A stretch of DNA of 64,000 nucleotides. Origin: Catonia carolina (taxonomy: Eukaryota; Arthropoda; Insecta; Hemiptera; Achilidae). Of the stretch, positions 44,346 to 55,732 are shown one piece after another. Position numbers and translations under genes: made by a program. Location of the stretch: assembly GCA_035578175.1 (NCBI GenBank), contig JAQMRL010000006.1, forward strand, positions 60,691,001 through 60,755,000. Direction: 5' to 3'. Each line of letters begins with the position of its first letter. The stretch's first letter is position 1. The notes under the pieces are model-generated. The model worked only from the letters and a program-made list of their open reading frames with translations, had not been told where the DNA came from and ran no database searches.

Positions 44346-44946
44346 TTTACGGTGTTGCTGGCCTTCAATAAATCTCCCAGCCCTTGCCGGCGCGGTAGGC
44401 CCTTTGGCGGCGTACCGACAGAGGGCTTTGTTGCCAAGGCCGAGTGAATAACCGCCCTCTACCACACCGCTCTCGGCATCTACATAAAGAGCGCTACACA
44501 GAGCCGAGAGATTCAATTCCGATCCAGACACAGAGAGATTCAATTCCAATACAGACAGCATCGACAAGACATCCACCAAGGCACACCGCTACAGGACTCC
44601 AGCGAAGACTAATCGACGACCACGCAAGAGAGAAGATGATGCTTCCGCTCACCGACCCGTCACTGTAAGCCGTCGACCAGACTGTCATCGCCCGCGGGCG
44701 ATGCCCACAGCGGTCCCTCGACCGAGCCTTACGCCTACCGGATCCGATGAAGCACTACTGCGAGGGAAGAAGATGATGTCCCCGCTGGACGACGACACGC
44801 CGTGCGCCCAGCTCCTCTACCGCCACGACGACTACGACCGACGCTTCCCATCAAGACGACCACCGTTTAAACGGCCCTTTCCCTTTTCAGGGCCACAAAA
44901 AATTAAAGGTTTTAACTCGCCACTTAATGTCGCCATCCGGTGACAT
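44346..44946. other. GC-rich island of unknown origin
   Basis: About 600 bp with base composition unlike the rest of the window. It has internal near-repeats (GAGAGATTCAATTCC twice, near 44506 and 44530) and a GGCCCT...AGGGCC stem-loop at 44873-44894 followed by ACAAAA, resembling a histone mRNA 3' end with a 6-base expansion of the loop. Frames of 60-80 residues exist on both strands, none recognisable. It runs from a TG at 44353 to a CA near 44946, so a solo LTR is possible, but no target duplication is clear. A fragment of a host exon or horizontally acquired DNA cannot be excluded. Confidence 0.4.
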
Positions 44947-46257
44947 CACGAAAAACGTTGAAAAACTTGATTGATTACAGTAGTTTCTATTCCTCTGTTT
45001 TAAAAAAAAAACTACCAGAACAATCTTATACTTTTCTATTCATATAAATAATAAATGAAAATATAAAGTTGATGTAATGTAATATGTTAATCTAGATATA
45101 GATGAATAATTTCTTTCAAAGAAATTCGGTTGGACTCCATATTTAACAATAGTACATTTATTATAAGATAACTAAACTAACCAAACAGGTTGGTAACGTA
45201 GGAAGTAGGATTGTTTAATCCCATCCCAGTTTTTTTACAGTATTATACTTACGCCTACTCAGAGTAAAAAATTTATCTCATACTGTTATTACCTACTCTA
45301 ATCTATGGTGTTTATCACATCAATAGGTCGGTGAACACTGCCAAATTGCTACAGAAATCTTTAAAAGATCACCTACCAAGAGCCAATTAATTTATGACAA
45401 GTATAGGATATTTAGCATATGATAATACTATCAATACAGTTTGCATTATCTCAATACAAAACTTCATTATCGTATTTTCAGTCCAGCACGATATTAATTA
45501 ACAATCATGAATGAAAATATATAGAGCAAATATCTCTTTTTAAACACGCAATGGCCTCCGGGCCAGGCCAGTCAGTCAGCTGGTAGAAAGTCGCCATTAT
45601 TTGTTAAGTAACACCGGTTGGGAAACCGACATTGTATGGTGACCAGCTGACAGCCAACCGTGAACTAACTCTACTGGGGGTCCCTTTTCAAACTCATGCC
45701 TAATCCACTTCAAAAATATAGCGAAAACAGCGATTAAATTGGGTCATTGTCAATAGTGTACGGTTCCCGATAACAAGAAAAAAGCTAAAAAATATATAGT
45801 CTATGCAATAAAAAATAACCTTTTTTTAATGAAAACGACTAAAACTTTTCGAACACATTAAAAAAAACTCCAAGTTAAAATTTAATACTTAAAATTACTC
45901 CAAGTTCCGTTAAGCTAACCAAGTACACATTTTTGCTGGTTTTAAAAAAGAGAGGTTAAACACTAGTATTAAGTAATAAGGGAGATTACAGGGTATTAAA
46001 CGATGGAAGACTTTAGGGATAATATTAAAGAGAACATAGGCCTATCCTGCTCTAAAAACAAAGGATTAAGTATTTTACGGCAAAATCGCTTTAAATATCC
46101 ATTGTATTTATAAGATTAAAACTGATTAGGTTTTAAAAGACAACGATTGTAATTTCTTTTGAAATATACTGGAAATAGTCTTTAATACCTTCACGAATAG
46201 ATTTTCTGGAATTAATTTCATTACTAGCTAGATTTTCAGTAAAGTTGCCAATTTTTC
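44947..46257. other. 1.3 kb with nothing recognised
   Basis: Mostly AT-rich. A balanced-composition stretch at about 45550-45690 contains CAGTCAGTCAGCTGG and GACCAGCTGACAG in inverted relation. No gene was identified. Confidence 0.45.
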
Positions 46258-47160
46258 ACTTTCGCTTGCCTATATGAATAGGAAGGAAAGAATTGTTTTC
46301 ATGTCAATTTTTCGAAATTGTGTTTTCACTGGATCTACACGTTTTCAGACCCCTTGAACCCAAAAAAACATGTTTTTAGCGATTGGTCTGAGTGTGTGTG
46401 TGAACAAAATATCTCAAGAACGAAACACCGTACGAACTTGAAACTTAAGTTACATACCACTAGAGGACCCGACACGAACATTTCCATCAAAATTGGTCAA
46501 CCGGAAGTAATAGTTTATTCGTGTAATTTTTCACTTTTTTGCAAGTTTCTCGAAAAAGGCTCCAACGATTTTTTTAAAAATCGCCTCATTTACTACATTT
46601 TTTATGCTCTACAAGACAGGGTAGGCTCATGTCTGATTAAATTTTTGGTGAGGCTGTCTTCTCATAAAATAATTGTTTTTTTTTAAAGATTGCGACTTTA
46701 ATATGCATTTTAGCGCAAAAATGTATCTAGTAAAAGTTGTAGAAAAATTAAAATTCTTCAACTTTTATTTTTATAACGCTTAGTTTAGCGGTAATTAGCT
46801 ATTTTCTGTTTTTTTTCCTCACGAAATCGTGTAAAAAATCCATATTTAAAGATTTCAGCCTTATTATGCATTTTACGACAAAAAAGTATAATCAAATTTA
46901 TAGAAAATTAAAAGATCTACAACTTTTATTCAGAGTATTTTTCTCTACAGAGCCTAGTTGCGTGAAAGAGTGATTTTTCGTACTTTTAAGCTAAACTGAG
47001 GTTGATTTACGTCTTTCACTCATGATTAAAATAAGATTAGGTTTTTTGAGGTTAGGTAGTTGTTCTGTTTATTTCTAATGTTTTATTACTAATGTTAGGT
47101 TATATTGTTAATTATTTACATTGGCAAGAGAAAGTCGTGTGAGTGTTTCACAACAGTTTT
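46258..47160 (+). repeat. Repeat A, full copy
   Basis: ACTTTCGCTTGCC at 46258 and exact GGCAAGAGAAAGT at 47123-47135, with the hairpin GTGTGAGTGTTTCACA. The GT tract is short. It faces the minus copy at 47.2 kb tail to tail. Confidence 0.85.
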
Positions 47161-47207
47161 TTTTTTATTACTAATACTTTAACAGATACTAAATTTTTCT
47201 AAATTCT

Positions 47208-47476
47208 AAATGTTTAAAATGCATATTAAAGCAGCAATCTTAAATAACAATTTTTTTAGGTAAAAACAGCCTCTCCAAGAAGGCACAACGCCTACCCTAT
47301 CTCGTAAAGCATAAAAAATTTAGTAAACGTGGCGATTTAAAAAAAATCGCAAAAAAGTGAAAAATGAGACGAACAAACTACTACTTCCGGTTGACCGATT
47401 TTGATGAAAATGTTGGTCTCGGGTCCGGCAAGTTTTTAAGTTTCAAGTTCGTACGAGGTTCCGTTCTTGAGATATT

Positions 47477-47550
<74 letters not shown>

Positions 47551-47667
47551 CAATCGCTAAAAACATGTTTTTTGGGTTCAGGGGGTCTGAAAACGTGTAG
47601 ATCCGGTGAAAACTCGACATGAAAACAATACTTCCCTTCCTATATATTTATATAGGCAAGAGAAAGT
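47208..47667 (-). repeat. Repeat A, 5' half
   Basis: Minus copy from module 1 to the exact terminal GGCAAGAGAAAGT at 47655-47667, with a long (CA)n at about 47480-47548. It lacks the GATTTCG part of the head. The His/Thr and Val/Cys frames here are microsatellite translations. Confidence 0.85.
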
Positions 47668-48815
47668 AAAAATTGTGTACTGAACCGGCGTGACGTGCTT
47701 TTTTTTAAAATTATCTTAGCTAAATTTTACTCCGTAATCAGTTCCTTCTATCCTAATAGAATAGGTTAAATCATAGATTTTTTATGGCTGAAATAATGTG
47801 ACTTTTCATATGAGAGAAAAGTGATATGAATATAAGAAATAATAGTTTATGGAAAGAAAGAAAAACATGCGGGTAAGGTTGTAGCAGATTTGGAAATTTT
47901 ATGCGGTAGGGAGTCCAGAATGATGGCTCAGGTAAGAAGAAAGTAGAGAGATACAGTGTGTGGAAGAAATGGCAAGAAGAAAGAGAAAGTGTAAGAGAGA
48001 GAATTCCTGAGGGATATGAAGCTATGTTAGTGTGGATATTTATGCCCTAGGCTTTGCGTATTTCATCTTAGTAATCCAACCATATTGCATACCCTATCTT
48101 GCTTGCACTTTTAGGCATCTCACTTACAACGGGATCTTTTGGTACACTCCACTTTTAGAAATTCTTCTTCATCTCCTGTTTTATTTACGGTATATTTTGG
48201 TGATTAGTAGCTTTTTCTTTTCTTCATTTTTATCTTTAAAAGTGTCTCATAGAGTGAAAAAATAATTCACCATCAACATACTTCATCAAAAACAAAGTAG
48301 CTAATCTTTTGTAAAGTAACGGGGTTAAACGGAGGTGGGGTAGAAAATGCAGTAAAAATAACGTGCATCTACCCCATACATTATTATTATTCTTACAGTA
48401 ACATGTAGTTCTCGGTTGTAACATTTCGGGAACATCTGGTGCTCTCACATATTTTTGATCTAAAATAAATAACGACATACTATTTTGATATATTGTTAGA
48501 CATACACCTTTGGTGCAATAATTCTTAAATAGTTGACATCATAAGCTCTTTTCCCCACCTGATCCTTTAATTTATAACGTAATTTCTCATGTACATTACA
48601 TCTCTGTGTAAAAAATAAAATAATATCAGAAGCATTTTTAAAAAAAATCTATTCAGTAATACTTTCATTTTTATTCTCTTATTGAGAGTACTTATAAAAC
48701 TTTATTTACTTCTTCTAAAAACATTTAATTTTTTTCGTAAAATAAGAATTTACAAGTGTAAAGCAGGGTCTTTCGTAATCTCCGATAGGGCATAAATAAA
48801 AGACAAGTTATTATT
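47668..48815. other. Interval with nothing recognised
   Basis: Frames at 48032-48478 lack domains. AT-rich, with no repeat match. Confidence 0.5.
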
Positions 48816-49134
48816 TTTAATCCCTAATGTGTGTACGTTGCAATCTGTTCAATTCAGAACAATAAGCAACCCAATGACCCAATGAGATGAGAATGATGTG
48901 TATGACGTGTAAATGTGGTGTAGTCTTGTACAGACCCAGGTCGACCATTCCTGAGAAAGTATGGTTAATTGAACCCCAACCATCAAAGTACACCGGTAAC
49001 CTCTGTCTAGTATTCAACTCCGTATAAAAGTAACTACCTTTACTAGAATTTGAACCAGGAACCTTCGTCTCCGAAAATCAGCTGTTGAACAGCTGATTTT
49101 GGCGACGACGTTACCTCTAGACCAACCCGGTGGG
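48816..49134 (-). mobile_element. SINE-C, best complete copy
   Basis: About 318 bp. On its own strand: A box TGGTCTAGAGG (fits the Pol III consensus), the perfect hairpin AATCAGCTG-TTCAA-CAGCTGATT, a B box GGTTCAAATTC, a body with GGGGTTCAATTAACCATACT, and a 3' end ATTGCAACGTACACACATTA followed by an A-rich tail. The hairpin occupies the anticodon-arm position of the tRNA-like head. Confidence 0.85.
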
Positions 49135-49307
49135 AGAAAAAGACAATAGTTAATGTAGAAAAAAAGTTTTATAACATCCCTTGCTTGCGAAATATTTTGC
49201 CACACTCGGCTTTTGGGACAAGCAGTATAATCCGTAAACTGAAATGAAATACAATTCATAACTCTGAGGAAAAACGTGAAAACTACACTTTTATCACAAC
49301 ATATACG

Positions 49308-49475
49308 CGGTGTGGCTATTAAATAACGAGACTGATGTCGTAAAAAATTTATTTTTATTTGATACATAATCACTTATTGTCACCTCCTTCTCTATCTCTA
49401 CTACGCTCCATGCGAATTTTCCATTGTTGGAAACAGTGTTGGAAGTCATCTTCTGTCAGCTCCTTCAGGACAAAT
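49308..49475 (-). pseudogene. Mariner 3' end fragment, minus strand
   Basis: Starts with the terminal repeat CGGTGTGGCTATTAAATAAC (TIR of the same mariner as at 31.3 and 49.8 kb, inverted) and continues through the inverted C-terminal coding part (tyrosine/glycine tail and the LKELTEDDFQHCFQQWKIRM-like segment). It ends near 49475. Confidence 0.75.
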
Positions 49476-49721
49476 GCCGATCAAAATGTTTGAAATGAAG
49501 CTCGCAAAAATATTTGTACTGACATAGCAATTGACGCACTCTGATATGTGTTGAAAACTATAATAACATGTGAAGAAACGTAGTTTTTTACTTATGATCC
49601 AGAAAAGAAGCGCCAATTCATGCACTGAAGAGCCGAACTTCACCGAGAGCCAAAAAAGCTCGAATGAGCAAGACAAAATTTAAAGCAATAATGATTATTT
49701 TCTTTTTATATTCATGGGATT

Positions 49722-50231
49722 GTGTACCTTCACTGGGTTCCTGAAGGTCAAACAATTAATCAATATTACTACCTTGAGGTAGTTTCCAAACTACGTCGAA
49801 GAGTAAGAAAAACACGCCCCAGAAATGTGGAAGGACAAATCATGGGTTCTCCACCAAGACAATGCGTCAGCTCATTCCGCGTTATCTATCAAGAGGTTCC
49901 TAGTCAAGTACAGCATCTCAGTGTTAGAACATCCACCTTATTCACCAGATCTTGCACCATTTGACTTCTACCTGCTCCCTAAGGTGAAATCTGCATTAAA
50001 AGGGACACAGATTTAAGTCTGTGGAAGCTGTAAAAGAGAAAGCGGCACGTGTCCTGAAGGAGCTGACAGAAGATGACTTCCAGCACTGTTTCCAACAATG
50101 GAAAATTCGCATGGAGCGTAGCAGAGATAGACAAGGAGTGTATATTGAAGATGACAATAAATGATTATGTATAAAATCAAAATAAAATTGTTACAACGTC
50201 AGTCTCATTATTAAATAGCCACACCTCGTAC
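49722..50231 (+). pseudogene. Mariner (DD34D) transposase fragment with frameshift
   Basis: The first frame (49722 onward) reads HWVPEGQTINQYYYLEVVSK then LRRRVRKTRPRN. A frameshift leads to the second frame (49825-50016) with HQDNA (Asp 12) and SPDLAPFD (Asp 47), again 34 residues apart. A premature stop follows TQI and a later frame holds the EDDFQHCFQQW tail. The 3' terminal repeat ends AATAGCCACACCTCGTA at about 50231. The N-terminal domain and first catalytic Asp are missing. It carries about 80 more upstream bases than the copy at 31.3 kb. Confidence 0.85.
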
Positions 50232-51048
50232 TTACAGATCTATTAAATAAAAAAAGTACAGCAGAACAAGTGAAGATCAAAGAACAACATGACGGTCGAT
50301 ACGCGTTGCGTAAAAAACACGAGAACAGCGCGCGAAACTCTGCCGCTGATACTTCAAATGATACTGTTCCATCACACGTTGCAGAAATATAAAATGTAAA
50401 AACTGGTTATAATAAAAAATTTAATAACCTATAACTTTTTAATTTCGTTAATTTTTCGATATTTGTAAACTTTTTGGTGTTATCTAACTTTAAACGAGTT
50501 ATTGGAAAATTTTTCGGATACATTACAAAATTGTCCGTACTTTTCTTCAAGGTTTTGAGATTTATAAACTGTTTTTTTTTTTACTTAAAATGTTTGGCAA
50601 CTCTTTATCTTTAATTTGGGGTGTATAAAAAGTATGTACAATAATTAGAACGTAAGAAACAAGCAAACACACGAATTAATGCAGGAACGCTCGGCGGCCA
50701 TCTTTTACAGTTATTTTGGTCGATTTCGCCGGAGTTTTTTTTTGGGAACATTGGATGTTCTTGATGAGGAGAAAACAAACACGTTGATGTGCGACAAGTT
50801 GGGATGTCAGAGGGGGTTCCAAGGTAACCCATCAGGCCCACGGACTAATCATTCTTTGACACACATGAGTTCTGGATTTTCAAACATGACAAAATTACTT
50901 TGTCATGTTACTTGGTAACTACATACAGTACTATAACATATTACTTAATAACATATTAACTTGGAAAGAAGGATTATATAATGACATTTCCGACGACAAA
51001 ATAAAATGTCCATCGTTTAGTTTCAACTTAAAAAAACGTACGTTTTTC
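50232..51048. other. Interval with a strong small hairpin
   Basis: No gene recognised; the frames at 50611-50918 have no known domain. AACATGACAAA...TTTGTCATGTT at about 50884-50910 is an 11-bp perfect stem with a 5-base loop. Confidence 0.45.
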
Positions 51049-51125
51049 AAAGTAGGAATCAAAACCAGGACCTTATTATTCGAGGATGCTAGCTGACTGA
51101 CCTACTTAACAGCTACTGCCAATAA
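51049..51125 (-). mobile_element. tRNA-like SINE head fragment (weak)
   Basis: On the minus strand GGTCCTGGTTTTGATTCC resembles a B box with its T-arm, and GTTAAGTAGGTCAGTCAGCT lies at the expected distance upstream. No body or tail of families C, D or E is attached. Confidence 0.3.
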
Positions 51126-51642
51126 CTTTATTCAATTATAGAAAAATCCAGCCAGCTTTTAAGTAAATGAAAATAAAGACCAGTTTAATAAAATTTCCTT
51201 AAAAGATTTAATGACCAACTTAACTTGAAATAGGCCTAGTTTACTTTTTTTTATTTTACATAAACAGTTTTATTAAAACAACATCAAATCCTATAAAATA
51301 AATATTATATCATCATTTATTACTGCTTAATGCTTTACATTTTTATATATTAAAAATGTTGCTTGTTGCCCTTGATAAACAAGAAATGAGAAAAACACCA
51401 CTAAAAATAAATTTCATAGTTATATAAAAATTTAAATCGTATGCAATTTATTACAGTAGTTTAAATGTGTAAAATAAAACAAATATTTAAAAAGTAATGT
51501 ATGTAGTAATAGAATTTGACACGAGACGTACTATAAAAAGTAAATATTTAATTAAGGAAAAATGTTAAAATTTCTTGATAAATATCGTGTAATACAAGGT
51601 AGTCAACTAGTCAGATGTGCTGGACCGGGTGTTAAGAAAACA
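51126..51642. other. AT-rich interval, nothing recognised
   Basis: No gene or repeat match. Confidence 0.5.
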
Positions 51643-51650
51643 GTGATAAC

Positions 51651-52453
51651 TAGTGCTCGGATCGATATGCACTTTTTTGACCCAAAATATGCATGCAAAT
51701 ATGCATCAAAAAAGTTGAAATATGCAAAAATAAAAACAAGTTATTTTTAATAATTTTGTTTAATTAATTTAACTTTCAAATACATTATATTTATTAAATG
51801 TTTTAAATAATGAATACACTAATCTAATCATAACTTAACCACTTTAACCGTAATCATCACATTTAAAAAATTGAAGTTTTAAATAAATAAATTATGTTAA
51901 TTGCATAAAATAATCAAAGTTTTTTTCCAAATTTTCCACTTTGTAGCTCCGTTCTTTGTCAGACAGGACGTTGTTCATTGCTGGAAAAGGAGCGTTCAAC
52001 ATCACAATGAAACAATTAGTAGGAATTTCAGAGCTGAAATTGCTAGGGGTCACTCATTTGAACCACTGAGCTATTGCTCAGAAAACTTCCAATTATTTCC
52101 TTCACTTTTTCCATGGTGTTCAGCAAAGTAATTGATTGCAGATATCCAAAAGTACCCCATCTTGTGACTTTAAGTTGAGGTGGGAGAGGAACGTTACGAT
52201 AAGCATTCTTGAATGCCCTTATTCTGCTCGGTGCCTTCACAAATACTTTTGTTTTTTTACAAGCCTTCTGGAAATTTGTCTAAAATATGCAAAAATACCA
52301 CAAATATGAAAAAAAGTCCGAAATATGCACAAATATTCAAAATAAAATTTGGGTTTTTTGGTCGCAAATCATTCAAAAACACTCAAAACGGATTATAAAC
52401 TTATTTTACAACTTAAGAAAAAGATATCCTAAAAATGCAAAATCCGAGCACTA
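51651..52453 (-). mobile_element. Non-autonomous hAT element with exact 8-bp TSD
   Basis: The 12-bp terminal inverted repeats TAGTGCTCGGAT and ATCCGAGCACTA are perfect and flanked by an exact 8-bp duplication GTGATAAC at 51643-51650 and 52454-52461. TIRs starting TAG.G and 8-bp target duplications are the hAT signature. Subterminal ATATGCA motifs recur on both sides (51665-51730, 52280-52330), plausible transposase binding sites. At 803 bp it is a deletion derivative; the remaining coding part is on the minus strand. Confidence 0.9.
51905..52260 (-). pseudogene. hAT transposase remnant
   Basis: The minus frame at 52043-52240 reads KAPSRIRAFKNAYRNVPLPP then QLKVTRWGTF, typical of hAT-like transposase proteins. 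After stops and a frameshift, CDVERSFS and MNNVLSDKERSYKVEN appear near 51930-51995. These correspond to the C-terminal hAT dimerisation motif (ERSFS, then NLxDKR and EN). The middle of the protein is deleted and there is no intact frame. Confidence 0.7.
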
Positions 52454-52602
52454 GTGATAACGGTCTAGTATTTCATCGAATGTCTGAAATAAATTACAGT
52501 TCGTCAAAGTTTCTAAAACGTGAACACACAGATGAGTAGTAGTCCAACCTCCGTGACGTTACTACTAATAGTACTATGGAAGGGATTAATGGTTATAAAA
52601 AA

Positions 52603-53567
52603 TAATCTGGTGTGAAACACTCACACAACTTTCTCTTGCCAATGCAAATAATTAACAATAAACCTAACATTAGTAATAAAACATTAGAAATAAACAAAAA
52701 ACTAACATCAATAAACATAACCTAATTTTAATCATGAGTGAAAGACGCAAAATGAAAACCAACCTGTTTGGCTTAAAAATACGGAAAATTACTTTTTCAC
52801 GCCAACTAGGCTCTGTAGAAAAAAATGATTAAAAAATGATTTAAAAAATATTAAAAATGTTAAAAAAATGATACTAAGAGTATACAATCATACTGTGCTG
52901 TACTTATACTTGTTTGTCGTAAAATGCTTACTAAGGCTGAAATCTTTAAAAGAAATCTATTTTTACACGTTTACGTGTGTAAAAAAAAAAGAAAATCGCT
53001 AATTGCCGCTAAACTAAGCGTTATACAAAAAATGTTGAAATAAAAGTTGTAGGATTTTAAATTCTCCACAACTTTTATTTTATTATACATTTTTGTGCTA
53101 AAAATATGTATAATTATTAAAGCCGCAATCTTAAAAAAAACAATTTTTTTACGAGAAAATAACCTTTCCAAGAATTTCAGCAGACATAGCACGTACCCTA
53201 TCTTGTAGAGCATAAAACACTCAGTAAATTGAGGTAATTTTTAAAAAATCGTAGGAGCCGTTTTTGAGAAAATCGCAAAAAAGTGAAAAATTACACGAAT
53301 AAACTACTACTTCCGGTTGACCGATTTTGATGAAAATGTTCGTGTCGGGTCCTCTAGTGGTAACTAACTTAAGTTTTAAGTTAAAAGTTTGTTCGATATT
53401 CCGTTCTTGAGATATTCTGTTCACACACACACAGACTAATCGCTAAAAACATGTCTTTTTGGGTTCAGGAGGTCTGAAAACGTGAAGATCCGGTGAAAAC
53501 TCGATTTCGTAAAATCGACATAAAAACAATATTTTCCTTCCTATATATTCATAAAGGCAAAGAAAGT
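52603..53567 (-). repeat. Repeat A, full copy
   Basis: Complete minus copy of about 965 bp. Exact inverted hairpin GTGTGAAACACTCACAC and exact ACTTTCTCTTGCC at the left; GGCAAAGAAAGT (one base lost) at 53556-53567. The GT tract is short. Module 2 is disrupted near 52820-52915 by AT-rich sequence. Confidence 0.85.
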
Positions 53568-53778
53568 AATAATAACCATTACAAATTGTGGTGTTCCGTG
53601 CAGGTAGTTTTTTGATACAAGAAGCCAGCCGATCTTCGGTATAGGTGTTTTTGTTTGTTTGGGAGTTTATAATATAATATTTAAATATGTTTCTACTTAC
53701 ATTTCATCTTCAATAAAAATTAAAAGCAATCGCATTATTACACTTACCTGGAAAAAACAGAAACACATAATTAGCTTT

Positions 53779-54170
53779 TTTTGTTGTTGTTTAAATCATC
53801 AGCGAAAGGCTGGTTTGAACCTCTAGAGGCTTTACTAAGTAAAACGAAAAGTGTGGTGGTTTACAATTATTACTTTTCTCAGAGAGTGAAAAAGTATGCT
53901 TATCACCATGCCAGATCCTCTGAAAAGCACCCTGCAAATAAATGACACCTTCATCTTATTCACCACAGCGTCTGGCTGTATAATGAAATTCATTACTCTC
54001 AGAAGAAATAACCCTGACTAGTATCTTATACACCTCTCCCACTTGTGTTCTTAAATGCTTTAGTTATATAATTGACTCAGCATGTGATAGGAAACAGAAC
54101 TTTTTTTTGCAGCTATAGAACTAGCAGATCGAGTGCAAATAATTTAACACTCCAACTGCCTGTTAAGTGC
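53779..54170 (-). repeat. Repeat B, full copy
   Basis: Minus copy with the inverted tail TTGTTGTTGTTTAAATCATC, an inverted hairpin and a head ending GCCTGTTAAGTGC. Confidence 0.85.
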
Positions 54171-54189
54171 AAAACATTTCTATAACGGG

Positions 54190-54771
54190 GCTAAGTATAG
54201 TGCGCGCCACGAAAGAAGTCCGTTAAGTATGAAAAGCTTTAGCTCAAAAATAACCAAACGGAAAAATTAGAACGCTACACCAAATTAAAGCCTGTTCTTT
54301 TCTGCGTTGATTGGTTTGACTTAAATTATTGTATCGAGAAATTAGTCGGAGGTACAGTAATTTACGCATAAAAATTACCCAGTTTTTAGTTACGAGTGCT
54401 TTTTAAACATCTGTTACTTTATCCAGGCTCTGCATAAAAAATCGGGGTTTAAGTATGTTAAAAACCACAGTTTTTTCTATAATACGAGTATGAATATTTT
54501 ACAAGTGAAATCTGATGATTCGTTTTAATACGCTGGCTATTTTGAAAAGAAAGTGCTATTTTGACTCCACGTAAAGATAGAAAAATGATTTTTGGACTGA
54601 ACCATGAATTGCTACAACAGTATTATATCAGGCACAGCGTTTTGTAAATATAGTGGCAAATAAAACGGAAACAGAACTAAGAATACCAATTCAAATTTTT
54701 CCGTTTAGTTGTTTTTGAGATTCCGATCTTCAAACACAACGGACTTCTTACGTGGGGTGCACTATGTTAGC
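54190..54771. mobile_element. 582-bp element with ~78-bp terminal inverted repeats
   Basis: The arm 54190-54268 is the inverted counterpart of 54694-54771, sharing ATAGTGC.C.CCACG.AAG, AAGTCCGTT and AACGGAAAAATT. The interior is AT-rich and non-coding. No clear target duplication can be read, so the superfamily is undetermined. Confidence 0.75.
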
Positions 54772-55057
54772 GTACATAAATAACAACAAAATTAAAATTT
54801 CCTATTTTTCCACCGAAAACAAATATATTTTTAAAAATTACTTTTTGTTACTTTTATTTATAAGTTATCCGAAAATTTCAATTAACTTATCGAAATTAGA
54901 TTGTTCCCATAATTTCGGATAGCTGGGAGTTTACTAATATGATACAAATATTTTAAAACGACTCGTTTACTCGTATTTAATGTTTTTTAATAGGTTTGTT
55001 ATTACCGAATAAGTAGGGTTATGTAACTGGAACGGTAAGTTTTGACTTAATCTAATT

Positions 55058-55315
55058 TCCAGACACTAGATGGGAATCAAACTCGAGACTATTTTTTTTT
55101 TTTTTTTTTTTTTTTTTTGGTTTAACGTCCGACTGTTCTGCAATTACTGCTAATGCAGACGGTGAAGTATGAAATGATATTTTGTAACGTATGAAAAAAT
55201 GCCGTGCCTGAATGGGATTCGAACCCAAGACCGCATGATGAGAGGCGAGCACGTTACCAACTGCGCCAATCCGAAACCCGAGACTAGCGCTACCACTACG
55301 GTACAGAGGCTGCCT
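55058..55315 (-). mobile_element. SINE-D-like element interrupted by SINE-E
   Basis: On the minus strand the head reads GCCTCTGTACCGTAGTGGTA (A box region) and GTTTGATTCCC (B box). The element is split by a SINE-E between 55091 and 55274. Confidence 0.75.
55092..55273 (-). mobile_element. SINE-E nested in SINE-D
   Basis: Starts with a T run of about 27 (poly-A tail), then the conserved AACGTCCGACTGTTCTGCAA core, and ends at the head TGCGCCAAT. B box GGGATTCGAACCC inverted at about 55214. Target duplication AAACTCGAGACTA (55079-55091) and AAACCCGAGACTA (55274-55286), 12 of 13 identical. The long pure poly-A suggests a recent insertion. Confidence 0.9.
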
Positions 55316-55320
55316 AATCT

Positions 55321-55729
55321 TATATAAGTAAAATTTATAAATCTAATTTACATCTGACCTACAAAAACAAATCCATACATTGATGGAATCTTTTGAAATT
55401 CATGTTATACAATGATAATAAGCTGTTGAAGGTCGTAAAAAAAGAAATATGCAATAAATACAGCGGCTCATGCAGATAGATTCACTTAATGCTGTTATTG
55501 TAGTACATGCATATCTGCGAATTTAAATCAATATTAAGTTTCTAAGCACGTATGTAATTTCTTTTCAACTGTTCCATTGATCAAATGCCGCAGGAAATCC
55601 CTGCAACTATATAATGCCGTCATGGATTCTTTTTAAACAATTTAATTGTTAGAAAAAATGTATGATAACGCATGCCGTACAAACTTTCTCGCAAATCTTA
55701 TATTAAACTAATTCTCATTTTGTTTAGAC
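55321..55729. other. AT-rich interval, nothing recognised
   Basis: No gene or repeat match. Confidence 0.5.
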
Positions 55730-55732
55730 TAA

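Noticed and set aside
44444..44943. Three frames of 64-80 residues in the GC-rich island
   Set aside because: Overlapping on both strands, no recognisable domain; open simply because GC-rich DNA has few stops.
44353..44946. Complete LTR retrotransposon
   Set aside because: No second LTR, primer binding site or gag/pol sequence nearby; only a possible solo LTR remains.
50611..50918. Opposed 76-79 residue frames as a gene
   Set aside because: No domain, no splice or start context, and the frames overlap on opposite strands.
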